A stretch of DNA of 64,000 bases from the NCBI GenBank assembly GCA_947561395.2, contig OX387190.1, positions 38,242,392 to 38,306,391 of the forward strand. Reading direction: 5' to 3'. How positions within the stretch are numbered: the first letter of the stretch is position 1; each line of letters starts with the position of its first letter. Position numbers and translations under genes: made by a program. Positions 11,927 to 24,529 of this stretch are shown piece by piece. The DNA is from Buxus sempervirens. Taxonomy: Eukaryota; Streptophyta; Magnoliopsida; Buxales; Buxaceae. A model generated the notes under the pieces. The model was not told the DNA's origin. It was given only the letters and a program-made list of their open reading frames with translations, and did not search any database.

Positions 11927-14900
11927 TCAATCCTCATGGTCTGATTCGGGTTCCTGGGTTCGTCTTGTTGGGCCTTCAATCGCAGGATGTCGGCGCGGTT
12001 GCGCAGGCTGAAAAACACTTCTCAAAGTCTGATTTGCTGTTTAAGAATAAGGAACACTCATTTAGATCACAAAGACAAGGTAGCGAGATCTCGGAGTCAA
12101 GAGTCAGCCGCCGCTGCAGGTTAACATAAAGGTCATACCTGATGCCAGTATCTTCTGAACTAACGTCCTTGCGAAATGGATTTCCTCCTGGTGTCCACTA
12201 ATAAACTTGACCTGCAAGTGGAGAATTATAATATTTGGGTAGTGATGTACATGTTCTGCTAATGCTAAAAAACAAATGGGTACTCTCATTAAAGATTTGT
12301 TGAAAATCCCATCCGGGAATCCGTCGAGAACGTGCATAATCATGCCAACTTTTAATCAGAAAATAAAAGGCTATAACCGCACAAACTTTTATTCACGGAT
12401 ACTTGTCCGAAAATTTCATTAAACAGATTCTGTTGGTTTTTGACTGAAAATTTTGAGTAATACGTTCAACATCCCCACTTCCTATCCGTATCCGTTGCCT
12501 ATCCAGATTAACCCATTTATAAGCTTCTTTGCTGAGAAGTGTACATGATCTTTCCCACATCCACACATATTAAAAGGAATCAAGGAACACTTTTCGCTGA
12601 AAGTCGGTCGGATTGGAAATCCATATCAGGATGAGATTACATATGATCAGTCCAATTTAGGACTCAAAATAACTAGAAACAAATGAATTATCCATTTTAA
12701 TCAACCCGTTTTGACTTGGCCACACTGGATCAAGACATCCAAATTAGATTGGATATACGAAATAGTTTGACCAATTACGTGTCTCACCCATTGCCCAGGT
12801 TGGATCAAGACATCCAAATTAGCTTGGATAACACGAAATCGTTTGACCAATTACGTGTCTCACCCGTTGGAGGTGATCAATCCAGGGTTGGATCACATAA
12901 TCCAATTCAGGACCTACTCCGGACTGGGCAAGACTTTTAACTATGCTTTCCACACTCTACATGCATAGCCATGGCACTTATACAACATCCATGAGTTCTA
13001 CCCACCATAATAGGATAAAGGAAAAATAGGAAAAATTATCGTAGGACTTACCATTTCACCATAAGCAAAACCCACAACCTGATCAAGTCTAGCTTCATGC
13101 TTCAAAAGGAATGGACGGATATGGTTCACATATAAATGTCTTGCCCCCTGGTAAAAATCAAGAAGTCAGCAGCATCATATGACCATAAATTGTATAAGAA
13201 CTAATGATTCAAGTGAGAACAAAACAATCATGCAATAACAGAGATTAAATGGAGAACTTGACACAAATAACAGGAGACAAAAGGGTGTATACATGTGTGT
13301 GTGTGTGTAAAAATATGGGAACACTGAGTCGAGAACCACAAAATTATAGTTAAGGACACAGGATATTCCCAAACTTGTTTGTATCATTCCCTCCCAAAGA
13401 TTCAAAAGGATCTTTTAATGTAATAAACACTGTTATACAAAGTGTAGAGGCAAAGTTCTTGTATATATGAAGCCTGAACTATTTCTCCATTCTCATATTC
13501 CCATAAAAAACTCTAAATAATTCCTTCTCAGCCCGACCCTATCACTAACAAATGATACAGTAGTTACAACCTTCACCCTAAAGACTACCACTAACATGTT
13601 TTTTTTTGGTTAAGTAATAATGCTTGAATTATAATTAAGATTAGAAATAAAGAGGTACAGGTACACAAAGAGTGTACCAAGACATCCCATCCTACTCTCA
13701 AGTACCCTTTCTACAAATCAGCAAAATGAGTACAATTCAGAAAATCCTCTAACAGAATGTCTTTCATTGATGCTTGGTTGCCAATCCAACCGCGGATCAG
13801 TTTCAGGACCCTTCTTTCCAGGTAAAACCAACTTTTTTCTGAGTCCTTAAAGATCCTGTGGTTTCTCTCTCCCCAAGTGACCCAAGCTATAGCTGCCGGA
13901 ATTGAATTCCAAATCAGTTCACAACATGACTTACCCTTCAGCCAACCCCATGCTTCCAAAGACTGCCTTAAAGTTTCAGGTTGAGTCCGTACATATAATT
14001 TGCATGTAAAAGTGTCAACAATAATAATGAAGTTTTAGATCTTAGAAACTGCCTGAATAAACCAATGAATAAAATTTAATATCAGAACATTGAAATTATG
14101 TGTTAGTGCTGGTGTGCAACCTGTGTTCCTGCAGAAGTAAATATATGGCAAGTCTAATGTCAATTTTCCATGAGCCACAGTTTAGGGAAGCAATGCAGTG
14201 ATAAGTATGTGTACCTCATGCGCATAAATAAGCTAATGCTTCAGAAAATTTTAAATATATTTCCCGCCTCAATGTACTCCCCACTAGGAAATATTCAAGT
14301 TATTCCCAAGTTTACTACCTTGCAAACTCTTACAATACACATCCCAATCAGAAAGGAGGGTGTCTCAGCAAAAAACACATGAAAATCTTGAGGAAAAATA
14401 GAAAAATATATAAAGAAAACAAGTTTTTTGTATGCTGAAATTTTGTCCTCCGATAGACTTTTAAAACAACTTTAAAATATATAAAGAAAACAAATTCTCT
14501 GCAAAAAAACACACACGAATATTGAAATAGTCTTTTTATTTTTTTTTTTTTCCATTCATTCTTTATATATTTAACTCTTAGAAGAGTTCATAACGGTCCT
14601 GCTCATTTTGGGGCCATTATTTGTAGTTTATATGCTGCTGGTGAGTTTTAAATCTAAGAATTCTAGAAAAACCTGTGTTAAAGAAAAGAGTTCATCTGAA
14701 GAATACAAGTGTCCATTGTGAACTCTTGAAAGTATAAATAACAACCATGAAATACAATAAAAGGTGAGTAGAGTTTAACTTTACATCAGCAGATGGAAGT
14801 TGAAGCCAAACAAGAAAGGCAAACTTCATGTGATAGTACAGTGGAATCCTGCAAATGTGAGCTAAAAGATTTATCAAATTCATACATCATTATCAGTAAT

Positions 14901-17900
14901 CTTATTATAATAGGTTCAACTGATGTTTTCGGTAAGTACACTTGGCTTAAAAAGAATAAAGTTGGAACAAGCAAGAGTGATAGAATAAACAATGAAGTGA
15001 TTATTTCATAGCAATACCTTGACAAGAGGTCATTATGTGGCATTCATTTGACAAAGCATATACTTTGAAAAGGTTATTCTCTATCAAGAACTTGGACTAA
15101 ATGAGGTCCAGGTTCATTCCCACATGTCATTAGAGTGATGTCTATTCTTTTAATGTCTGAAGAATTGATCCCAAACAACTTTGAAAAAGTTTTAATATAG
15201 AATTTAAGAGGTACATGTAAATAACCAAGATGCTTAATCATGACTTCAGCTTCACTAGATGATTAATAAAGATTTTCAACTCTAATGGAATTTAGAGTTA
15301 AAAATTCTTACAGTTTCAGTATGTAGTTCCAAATCAATCATATAGTCATGTACAACCATATGATAAGGATAATACAATAGCCGGTCCTTTATGCATTTAG
15401 ATCACTTCCTAGATACTTGTATGTGGTGCCCAACTGTTAACATATAAATGCAACTTAACCCACACTAAATTTTCTCAAGAAACTAGCCAACTTCATAGCA
15501 TGAAGTACTTTTTAGCATAATACTTTAGGAGTCAATACAAACAAGACAACAACAAAATGCCTCATCCCAACTAGTTAGGATAGGCAATTTTGTTTGTCCA
15601 TTCAAATTTGTCAAAACCCATTTCTTCAATCAAATTCTAAGTATCCAAATTCCTTGCATCCAGGCTCTTTTTGCCTCGACCTCTTAGATCCTTCAATGAG
15701 TATCTCTCCTTATACTTCTCACAGCCACCTCTATTGGACTTCAATCTCCTGCCCAAACATTCTTAATCCACTTTCCGTTATCATGTGTCCAATTTGAACA
15801 ACACCTAAAAATTCTCACATATGTTCATTCCTTGTCTTCCCATGCATCCAATACTTTTTTAAGAGACAATAATTTCTATGTATCAGAACATCCTAATACT
15901 CAACCCAACAGCTTTTATTTTACAGTTCATCGTGGGATCCAGTCATTTGGTCATAAGTTCCAACAATATGCATTAAACAAATATTTTCATGACAGCAATC
16001 TGTGATGTACTGAATTCCAAAAGGCACTTTTGCAAACTAGAGAAAGAACCATCTCTTTGTGTACTTCTTTTTCCAAGTAGGCTTTCAAAAATTCTGAAAG
16101 ATGATAGTCTAAATATTTTTCTTCGTATTCTTGAAGCTTATATGGACAAACTTGCAATAAGATAAAAGCTGATCATAAACTAGACGCTCAGGTTGTTCAG
16201 TTATTAAAAAATATTATATGCAATAAAAAAACCTCTACTAAGCAAGCGCTAAATATCCTAGTCGAAGGTAAGAAGAAGCCATGAACTTCCTAGACTTTTT
16301 TATTGCAATACCGTAATGACACTATTCTTTCAAAGGCATAAATATAAAGGAAGCATCATTTATCTTGTACTTAGAACAATCAGAGGGGAAAAAGAGGACA
16401 AGAAAATGGAGGACTGAAAATCATACCATGAGAGTATTTTGTCTGTGAAAACTTCTGCAAGGCTGAAGGATCCATATGCTGCAAATACTTAATGTTGTCA
16501 ATATGAGGGATGACATAAAAGTATATATATATATATATACATGCGGGATGACATAGCAAAGAAAACTAGGGAAATTATAATATTTGTGTACAAGAGGAAC
16601 TGTGTAATCCCACACTTCACCGTGATGTGGCTTTTCTAACTTTATATAATAACATAAAAAAAATGGTTATAGGCTACCTGGGTCATTTAACATTAAATTT
16701 GGAAGTTGCAAAAATAATTTCTTTTAATATTATTGGACATATCCTGGATATGATATCAGCTATTTCATTTTGCATATTCTCTAAAGCACCTCCCTTATAG
16801 TTACATAAGGCATTAACCTTACATTCTATTCTCAAAAATCTGACCATATATAAGCTTGCCACCCCTGCTTGAACAGTTGAATTCATATATGAGACATGCA
16901 AGGTATGAGGTGAATCATGTGATTCCAAATGAAAATGGGCTTATCTTGGAACTATTTTATGAAAGGATCATCAAATGCACAAGAATGTTTTAAAAAAAAA
17001 AGGGACAAAAAAACACACACACAAAGAAATGGTTTTCCTTCAGAAAAGTTCCAACAACAAAGAAATCATAAAGGGCAGCAAAAGCATTCATGAAGTGATT
17101 AAATTAATTCATTCAAAGACCTGATCCAAGAAAATTAGGAAATAATTTTCTAACATAAGCCACAGAAATAACAAAATCATAAAGTCAGCACAAACATTCA
17201 TGAAGTTATTAAATTAATTCATTAAAAAACATCATTCACGAAAATTAGGAATTAATTTTCTAAAAAGCCACAGAAATAACGCAAGCTCCCCAATTTAGGA
17301 ATACAAGCTAAATAATATCACTTCTAAGAAAGTAAGTTCCAAAGAATTAATAACCTGCCCAGTATAAAAGCCACTTTTGTTGCTCATTGTGATCATTTTT
17401 CTCAATAGCCTTGAATGTAGAGTACACAGGTAAAGCAATCCCCACAGAACAACTGCACATGCAGACCATTAACAGCACAGGGTAAAAAACTAGTAGATAT
17501 AATGTTCCAGATCAAAGCATACCTTATCATGTTTCACTAGAAGGAATCAGGATAACATAAATAATTGTGGAGATAGTAAGTTCAGAACGTAGATTCATAA
17601 AATTTCTCAAGCCTTTTTGCTTGCAACTAAGGCTTGAGATAGAAAAATAAGAAACGAGCCACTATGATATAGGAATTGAAACCCTTTATTTATAGATAAA
17701 GTGACAAGAATTTAAAGCTCACCATGCTGTTCGAACAACAATGTTTGAACCAAATGGGCAAAGAAGCAATCGCAACCCAACCTGCATTAACTAGAAAAGT
17801 TCATTGTTGAACAAATTTTCTGAACATGACACAGGAAATACACAAGATAGAAGAAGGTAGCCACATCCATTTCTACCAATCAGAGGTCAAAGGACAAAAG

Positions 17901-19341
17901 GAACAGCCTTTTTGTCCATTTTCATGGACCACAAGCAAGGAATGGAATCATTAAATCCCACGTAATTCCAGGTGCTTCATAAATTGATATTGACATACTA
18001 AGACATTTGGGTGGTAACTGAAAAACTTAATTTCTTGCTTGTTACTAAATTATTAGTTATTTTCTCATCTTCGAACCTAACAATGTAATAAACAAGATTG
18101 GTACGGCTTATATTCACTTAGAATGTTGTATGAGATCTTACTAACAAAATATAGGGACAAGCAGAGGAATACATATAAATACAAAAGAACAAGCCAAGGA
18201 AAATGGACATTCATTATCATCAAGAAGACTACATAGAAAAAAAAAGGGGCTTGCTTACAGTTTTCATGAAGCACAGCATCGAAATAGTCAAGGAATATGC
18301 TCAACAACTTTGAACCATTTAAAGAAACTGACAATGAATTGACAATCACTTACTTCATACTGAAATTACAGATTGAATAGTAAACCTACTTGTTACTCCT
18401 TGTAGAGTACAATGTATCAGAAACAGTTGAGCATGTCTCTCTCGCTCTCCCTCAATCACAGTTGAGCCTCTCTCTCTCTCTATCTCTCTCACAGTCACAG
18501 GCCTCTCTCTTTCTAACGCTTGGGCTGAATTCAGATCAATAGAGAATGTAACCAATTTTATATTGCAACAATGTCAATTTGATCAACCCATCTGTAAACT
18601 CTATTCTGCATTTACATGCTAAAAACGAGGCCAATTGTTATGATTTTTTTACAAAGAACAACTTGCTTTCCATCCTTGCCAAATCTCTAGGCTGATGTCT
18701 TCGCTAAGATTGCCGTATATGTACTTGTATTTTCTTCAGGATATATGCTTTTGTCGATTTGTGAACATATCAGTGACTCAGTGTATATAAAGCCTTATTA
18801 TAATTTCGTCACCCCAAAAATAAAAGGGCCTGTCCATTTGTTTGTCATTTCTGTTCATTATAATCTGACGTGAATTCATGCAACATTTAACTTCCGAAGG
18901 AAACCACGTATTGCGGCGTTCATTTACGCCTAGTACTCTGTTATCCTTGTGAACCGCGAGGGGTTTTGGCGACCATAACTTCACAGTTGATAAGACGGAA
19001 ATTTGGCACCGTAAATGCGGCGTGTAAATCATTTCACTTCCTCAAAACAACCCCCAACAATTTCAAAAGTACACAGCCATCGCGATTGAAAAATGAATCG
19101 TCTAATTTCAAATACCAACAGTTACCACAAAGTTCAAGTCTCAAACCCTAACAATCAGATCAATAATAGAAGTCAATGCAAACATTTAAGGTGAAAACCA
19201 AACCTAAATCTATCGAATTGTGAATAGCGAGTAGATACATTTTGGAAACCCTAACAAATGAGTTGGAATTGAAAACGTAAAAATAGATTTAAATAAAGAT
19301 TTCCTGACCTCGCTTGAAACACTTGATCCGAGAAGAGCCAT
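11927..19341 (-). CDS. HVA22K: HVA22-like protein k (TB2/DP1/REEP family)
   Basis: Membrane protein of the TB2/DP1/HVA22 family (REEP/Yop1 relatives), which shapes tubular ER; plant members are often ABA- or stress-responsive. Eight exons: 19309-19341, 17723-17781, 17355-17452, 16427-16478, 14785-14848, 13052-13147, 12139-12211 and 11927-12036. Phases close exactly (585 nt, 194 aa). Features in order: MALLGSSVSSE start; paired hydrophobic segments (about 12-45 and 60-80); YYHMKFAFLVWLQLP (about 85-99); the family block GARHLYVNHIRPFLLKHEAR (103-122) with YGEM; and a Gln/Pro/Arg-rich tail ending PESDHED. The MALLGS opening, the MKFAFLVWLQLP block and the short polar tail fit the k subtype rather than a-h. 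Introns total about 6.8 kb and contain a LINE fragment and two tandem duplications, none touching splice sites. Confidence 0.92.
12726..12874. repeat. 75-bp tandem duplication in an HVA22K intron
   Basis: Two adjacent units at 12726-12800 and 12801-12874, each starting TGGATCAAGACATCC and containing ACCAATTACGTGTCTCACCC. They differ at only a few positions, so the duplication is recent. It lies in the intron 12212-13051, about 180 bp from the next exon, with no sign of coding. Confidence 0.8.
13599..14010 (-). mobile_element. LINE (L1-type) 3' fragment with RT C-terminal zinc-binding region
   Basis: In an HVA22K intron, in the same orientation as the gene. On the - strand an open frame (13711 to about 13990) reads PETLRQSLEAWGWLKG then IPAAIAWVTWGERNHRIF, the W..IP..I.W..W.ERN.R.F pattern at the end of plant LINE reverse transcriptase ORFs. 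A GGTACAC/GTGTACC hairpin (13660-13678) and a poly(A) tail (T run 13599-13607) follow. The far end near 14010 is not resolved, and I found no convincing target duplication. Confidence 0.75.
17062..17281. repeat. 110-bp tandem duplication in an HVA22K intron
   Basis: Units at about 17062-17171 and 17172-17281 share CATTCATGAAGT, TTAAATTAATTCATT, GAAAATTAGGAA and GCCACAGAAATAAC in the same order. Divergence is moderate, so it is older than the 75-bp duplication at 12726. It sits about 75 bp downstream, in the gene's direction, of the exon 17355-17452. Confidence 0.75.
18436..18514. repeat. CT-rich microsatellite
   Basis: Interrupted CTCTCT runs inside the first HVA22K intron (17782-19308). This is a simple sequence repeat with no other feature. 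Confidence 0.7.
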
Positions 19342-19693
19342 TCGTAAATTTGAGAAATTAGATTCTAGATACTCTCTCAAGCCTAGCAATATGATCACTC
19401 GTAGATCACCAGCCGTAGGACTACTCGTAACCCTCACTCGAAGACCTCCGTGCTCTCCGTCCTTCAAGAGCAGGGAAGAAGAGAGTCAGAATAACGACGG
19501 AAGGTAAGGAGTTGCGCTGTTGCGCACAAAGAACAAAAGTTATCGTGCCTCTATTCCGCTTTATGACTCCGGTGAGATGGTTTCTTCTGGTGCGCTTCAT
19601 GCTACCATCCATGAAATGCAGAGAGTCCACAGAGTCAACAGGGCCACACACGCCAACACAAATCCCACCGTTCATACCTCCTATAATATTAAT

Positions 19694-20400
19694 GGGAAAA
19701 TTAACTTTTAGTGATATTTTAAGAAATTAAATAAAATCAATGTTTCTAGTTTTAAGTTTTAATATACCTTTATCAAAATAATTAATTTCTAAGGACATTT
19801 CAAGTTTTATGTTTTAGTACACCTTTATCAAAATAATTAACTTTTAATAACATTTCATTCTTATAAAACAAAATCTACCCAAAATACCCCTTTTTCATTT
19901 AAGGAAGGAAAAACAAAATGTCTCAATTAAATGACTTATAAAAGACTTATATCATTTATCAATTCACTTGTATAATATTATGTATTGACTTGTAACTATA
20001 AGACGATTTGTACCACTCAATCAAATGACTCGTATAATATTATTATTAACTTGTATGCCTATAGAGAGACTTATACCTCTTTATCAAATGACTTGTACGA
20101 TACTATATATCAACTTTTACTATTCAGTTAAATGACTTATACCTTCTATTAATTAACTTGTATGTCTATAAAAACTTATACTTTTCTATCAAATGACTTA
20201 TATAGTATTATGTACTGACTTATAAACCTATAAGGGTGACTTCTACCACTCTACCAAATTGCTATACAATACTATGTACTGACATTTACAATTTATATAA
20301 GGCGACTTATACAATTGAATCAAATGACTTATACCATTAATATGACTTTGAACATTTTAGCAATTGACATGTAGATATCCCTCGAAGGTCTCTTATTATA
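19694..20400. repeat. Degenerate non-coding repeat related to the MITE at 47843
   Basis: The left end GGGAAAATTAACTTTTAGTG, followed by two copies of CCTTTATCAAAATAATTAA, matches the terminal part of the element at 47843-48238. From about 19925 to 20345 it becomes a degenerate array of roughly 45-65 bp units built on CAAATGACTTGTA and its variants. I could not find a matching right terminus, so the end is approximate. No coding sequence is present. Confidence 0.55.
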
Positions 20401-21179
20401 AAGAAAGTACATAAAATGACCAAATGGAAACTTCCTTAACTAAAATAAGGTCAAATGCACTAAATGTGCCAAAGAGAAGATAAAATGGCTAGTTAATCTG
20501 TCTCTAGAAATGCAGTAGTAATCATCTTATGTTAATACATATGCTCCTCGGGACAGGCACCTTATGAGATTAGATGTGATAATTAACTAGGCGGTAGGAA
20601 TGCTCTTATATTAGCCATTGTGGTCCTTGGTTATCCGTACATGGAATCACTCGACTGTATGCATGCAATAGAACCAGAATTATTTTAATCTTTTTGTTTT
20701 TTGGGGATAAGTCAAAAGGATTGATATATTTGGCTCATAATTGGGAATGATATACTCTATAGTTGAACTTGTAAGAGAGTTTAACTGTAACCAACAATTG
20801 CTTGCCACATCCACATAATTGATACGTATGATACAACTGCGAAGTACATGATGTTCTCCAAATATGTGAAAGTTGGAGGCATCACAACGCCTAAAGAAGA
20901 GAAAAATGCTCATCTAATTAAACTCAACCCGGCAATTGAAGTAGGAGGGAATGCCTAAAACCAGCTTCTTCAACCTGCAACCCCTAAAAAGACAAAAATA
21001 ACTATCACATACATGCTCAAGCACTTTTTTCAACCCATTATATTACTGTTTTAATTTTCTACCAACTAATTTGTGTTCATACGGAAGAGTGCAACGCGTT
21101 GCTTCTCTGTACTCTTGGATACCGATCAAACTATATGTCTATATTCTAAACAAAGAACAATAAATGGCGGCGGAGTCAA

Positions 21180-22802
21180 TCAGGAGCACCTCCACGCTGA
21201 GGTGGCAACCAGCTCCTTCTCCTGCCAGCAAAGCAGCATCTCCGCCTCCCGTTTTGTGGGATGGAACCCCATAAAAGGGGTCTGATTAAGCAAACACTCA
21301 GCTTGAGAGTGGCTCACATGGCTGAAAGGAACTGCCACCATTCGCCGCCGGGAAAACAGTTCCCTCCAAGGTGTCATATGGTTTCTTCCCGTTCTAACTG
21401 CAGCAAAGATGCTCGGTCGAAGTAGAAACATCTCAATCCTCGATATCAAATGGGAGTTTATGCTGTTCGATGCATCCAGAGATTCGAGCAACGTCGAGTA
21501 GAAATCCATTCCTTTGATAAAGCTCTGCCGGAACGTCGTCGCCCCGGCGTCCCTCCAGCCTTCCCGGTCGACTAACACGATGATCTTCGGCGAGATCCGC
21601 TGGAGAAAGTCAAAGAATCTTGCAGAGTCTGCCACACCGAGGTGTCGGAAGATCGCGGGCGAAAGATGGACACATATCTTCTCGCCTTCCATGAAACTGA
21701 TGGCTTCGAGCCAGAGAAGCGCAAAAGCACGAAGCTGCAGGAATTCGATATGGAATCGAACATTGAGTTCTTGTGCGAACAGGGTGAGATGATCTCTGAT
21801 CAACTTTGCCTCAAAGGCTGATATTTCTGATATAACAGCAGTGACTCGGAGGGTCAACGGAGGAGAACCCCAAACCTTGGATCTCTCTGCAATCGTCTTC
21901 ATGAATGACGCCCAGTGCCCTCCCAGACCAATATCGAAATCTATCACATGGACGAGCATTGCTCCATCAACGGCCTCTACGAGCGCTTGATTAGCGGTGA
22001 AATTAGAGAACATGATAATTGGAGATACATCGTGGAAATCCTTATATGCTTGAATTTTATGGAAAATCTCAATCGTGGATAGAGGAGCTGTTTGATTCGA
22101 CCAGGAGCCGTTGAGAAGAGACTGGAGAGCTTCCTTGAAGTAAAAAGCAGCTCTCTGGAGAGGTTTTCCAACGGGAGAGCGCAGTCGTTGATTCAGACGC
22201 GCCAGTAGGAGTCTCGCGAGCTCTAATTCGTTCAAGTCGAAGCACTCAGCGGCTCGGAAAAGCTGATCCAACTGCAAACAATCGAACTGGAAGTCAGACT
22301 GATTGCCACGAAAGAGCTCGTTGGGGAGATTGACTGCTCTCTGACTGTAATTTGAATATTGATTCAAATAAAGAAGAGAGTCATGATCGGGACCTGGAAG
22401 AACAGTAGGAGGCGAATCTAAGGGTTCGGATGGCGTGAAGAAGCGAGAAAGATTCGGGTTTTGGTGAGGACCACCAAAAGGGAACAAAGTTTGATGTTCG
22501 GGGGAAGAATTGTCTTCCTCAGCCAAGTCCATCATCACGGATTCCAAATCTTCCATTGCCAACGAGATGGGAGGACCATGTTCATTCCATTCAGGAACAT
22601 GGTCACCGGAGAAGGCCGAGACAGACTCCGACGCATCGGCAACGGGAGCTGAAGTGGGTTCATAGCAGGAACTGGAATTAGTAGTGGAGAGGTAGGGGAA
22701 GATAGTTTGTGAAGTGGTGGTGGTGGTGGGCCTGGTGGCAATGGAAAGTGGGATTGAGTGGGCAGATTGGTTGTTCTGGGAGACCTTGGAGGGAAGTTTC
22801 AT
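21180..22802 (-). CDS. SCL15: GRAS transcription factor, SCARECROW-LIKE 15 (HAM4) type
   Basis: Nuclear GRAS-domain regulator of 540 aa in one exon, as usual for the family. The start is the ATG at 22802 (MKLPSKV); the frame runs ten codons further up but only to GTG, and MK-P matches SCL15 starts. After a variable Ser/Thr/Pro-rich N-terminus (about 1-175), the GRAS domain shows the following. LHRI: LDQLFRAAECFDLNELELAR and LNQRLRSPVGKPLQRAAFYF. VHIID: VHVIDFDIGLGGHW (about 284-297). LHRII: the AQELNVRFHIEF region. PFYRE-like: SPKIIVLVDREGW. SAW: LCWQEKELVATSAWR at the end. The RSP.G.PLQRAAFYFKEAL block and loss of a canonical miR171 site place it with SCL15/HAM4 rather than SCL6/22/27. In Arabidopsis SCL15 acts with histone deacetylase to repress seed genes. 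The upstream region 22803-23150 is the likely promoter and leader. Confidence 0.94.
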   Translation of the reverse strand: MKLPSKVSQNNQSAHSIPLSIATRPTTTTTSQTIFPYLSTTNSSSCYEPTSAPVADASESVSAFSGDHVPEWNEHGPPISLAMEDLESVMMDLAEEDNSSPEHQTLFPFGGPHQNPNLSRFFTPSEPLDSPPTVLPGPDHDSLLYLNQYSNYSQRAVNLPNELFRGNQSDFQFDCLQLDQLFRAAECFDLNELELARLLLARLNQRLRSPVGKPLQRAAFYFKEALQSLLNGSWSNQTAPLSTIEIFHKIQAYKDFHDVSPIIMFSNFTANQALVEAVDGAMLVHVIDFDIGLGGHWASFMKTIAERSKVWGSPPLTLRVTAVISEISAFEAKLIRDHLTLFAQELNVRFHIEFLQLRAFALLWLEAISFMEGEKICVHLSPAIFRHLGVADSARFFDFLQRISPKIIVLVDREGWRDAGATTFRQSFIKGMDFYSTLLESLDASNSINSHLISRIEMFLLRPSIFAAVRTGRNHMTPWRELFSRRRMVAVPFSHVSHSQAECLLNQTPFMGFHPTKREAEMLLCWQEKELVATSAWRCS

Positions 22803-24476
22803 GGCTGTTTTGGTGGTGAAGGAAAACAACACCCGAATTCTCTCCTCCCTCCTGCTCTATGTCTGGACAAATGGGGTGAGCTTTTTCTGATTGTAATCAT
22901 CGACCTTTTATGCTTGCTCTCTGCTCGGAAATTGGGGCTATGGGTCATTGCTATGAGTCATGGGCATGCATATCCAAATGGATATGCTGTGGCATGACAT
23001 GGTAGAAGGAAAGCTTGCCCTTGACTCAACCTCTGGAGTGAGCTTCATATCGCTTCGTGGCTAATTAGTTATTAATTAAAAACATCATATTAAATTGTTT
23101 CAAAGTTCTTTAAGAGCTTATAATATGGGAATTAATTAACCCTCTATATATATAACATGTTAGGCGAGATTGTGGGGATGGTTGGGCCACGTGTGTTATT
23201 TAGAGAAACAGCATAAATAAGGAATGTTCGAGGTTACGGAGAAGGATGAGGTGAATCAAAAGGAGCATAAAAAGCAAAATTAACATATCCAAGAATCCCG
23301 ATATCAAAAGTTTAGGATTAATGATACGGTTTAATCGTGGCCAAATGCAATCCGTTAATTCCAGCTGCACAGGCCTCGTCTTGGGAGAGGAAAGAGGTTG
23401 ATGATGACCATCTTTATAGGTTTATATGGACGGTGAATTGATATAAGAATCTCAAACCTTCTTTTGTACGCAAGAAGGCTCCTGCCGTGTAGCCCCCGTG
23501 TACCTGGATAGAAAGTATATATAATATTAATATATTTTTCTAGAGAATACTCTCTTTTTGATGAGGAAGTACTTTATGATCTTGGGACAACCAGTTCAGT
23601 TTTACGGTCCATTACATTGAATGAGAGAGCGTTTTATCTGGAGCCACTCAGTAGTGCCAGCGTGAAACGCAGTGATAGATGTCTATGTCAGGAGGGAGTC
23701 CCATACATTCAAATTCCATCTCAGCCGGTGGTTTTATGGAACCACCAGATTTTAGCTCTAGAGTAATTGTTTTCATTGAATAAGCTTTGCCCAGAAGCTC
23801 CAAAGCTTCGACCCATTAAATGTTGTTGGTATATTGCATCGAAGTCATAGATATGCAAAGATCGCTCGGGTCCAAAGAGCATTTGGTGCCTAGTCCTAAT
23901 TAAGCTAACTCAAACAAGATGTAGAAAAGTAGATGAAAAACTGATTAGCAACAGTGAGGCTTTCGTGCATCTGAGTTCTCAAGATTGCTCGTCTTGTAAA
24001 GTTGTAATAGCTTCAGAAACGACAAAAGATTTCGAATTTTCTTATTGCGCTGCCAAAGCTCGCTAAAGACATAACTCCCATAGAAATCCATCATTTCTCG
24101 GCAAAAAAGGGTTAAGGATTCTATTTTATTTTATTTTTTAATCCCTTTGGTACGTAGATTGTGGATGGAAGGACGGATGAGATTGATGGATGGACGAATG
24201 ACAAAGTACCAACCAACATGGAATATATGCTCTCTACGTAGCTCTCAATCTCTTGCTGACGATCTTCCTTCGCCGTGAAGGACACCTGCCTTTCCTCGTG
24301 AGCGTGATCTCTACGCGCTCCAAACATCAATCCACCACATCCTCGGTCATGGAATTTGGCATCCATGCATTGCTGCCACGTCATGGCCGACAAAAGTCGC
24401 CACTGGGTCCCACTTCGCCTCGCCTACTCGGGCCAATGCGTATACAAGAAGCCGCATTTGCTAATTTGCTGCTGGT
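22803..24476. other. Upstream region of SCL15, no gene seen
   Basis: AT-rich intergenic DNA with a CT/GA-rich part next to the SCL15 start. Short open frames at 24121-24486 have no family resemblance. I see no repeat with defined ends before the small insertion at 24477. Confidence 0.5.
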
Positions 24477-24529
24477 GGAAAATTAGCAGATTCTTTTTTT
24501 TTTTTTGGTAATATGGAAAATTAGCAGAT
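24477..24529 (-). mobile_element. Micro-retroinsertion (ATATTACC + A-rich tail) with 15-bp TSD
   Basis: GGAAAATTAGCAGAT is repeated exactly at 24477-24491 and 24515-24529. Between them, read on the - strand, lie ATATTACC and a run of A residues. This is the same layout as the insertions at 41656 and 50456. Confidence 0.7.

Noticed and set aside
13570..13975. Possible target duplication AAAGACTACC / AAAGACTGCC around the LINE at 13599
   Set aside because: The copies are short, mismatched and not adjacent to the poly(T) end.
21514..21792. Open frames antisense to the SCL15-like gene
   Set aside because: They mirror the conserved GRAS coding frame on the opposite strand.
22803..22832. Ten-codon extension of the SCL15-like frame
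   Set aside because: It begins with GTG; the ATG at 22802 gives the MK.P start typical of SCL15.
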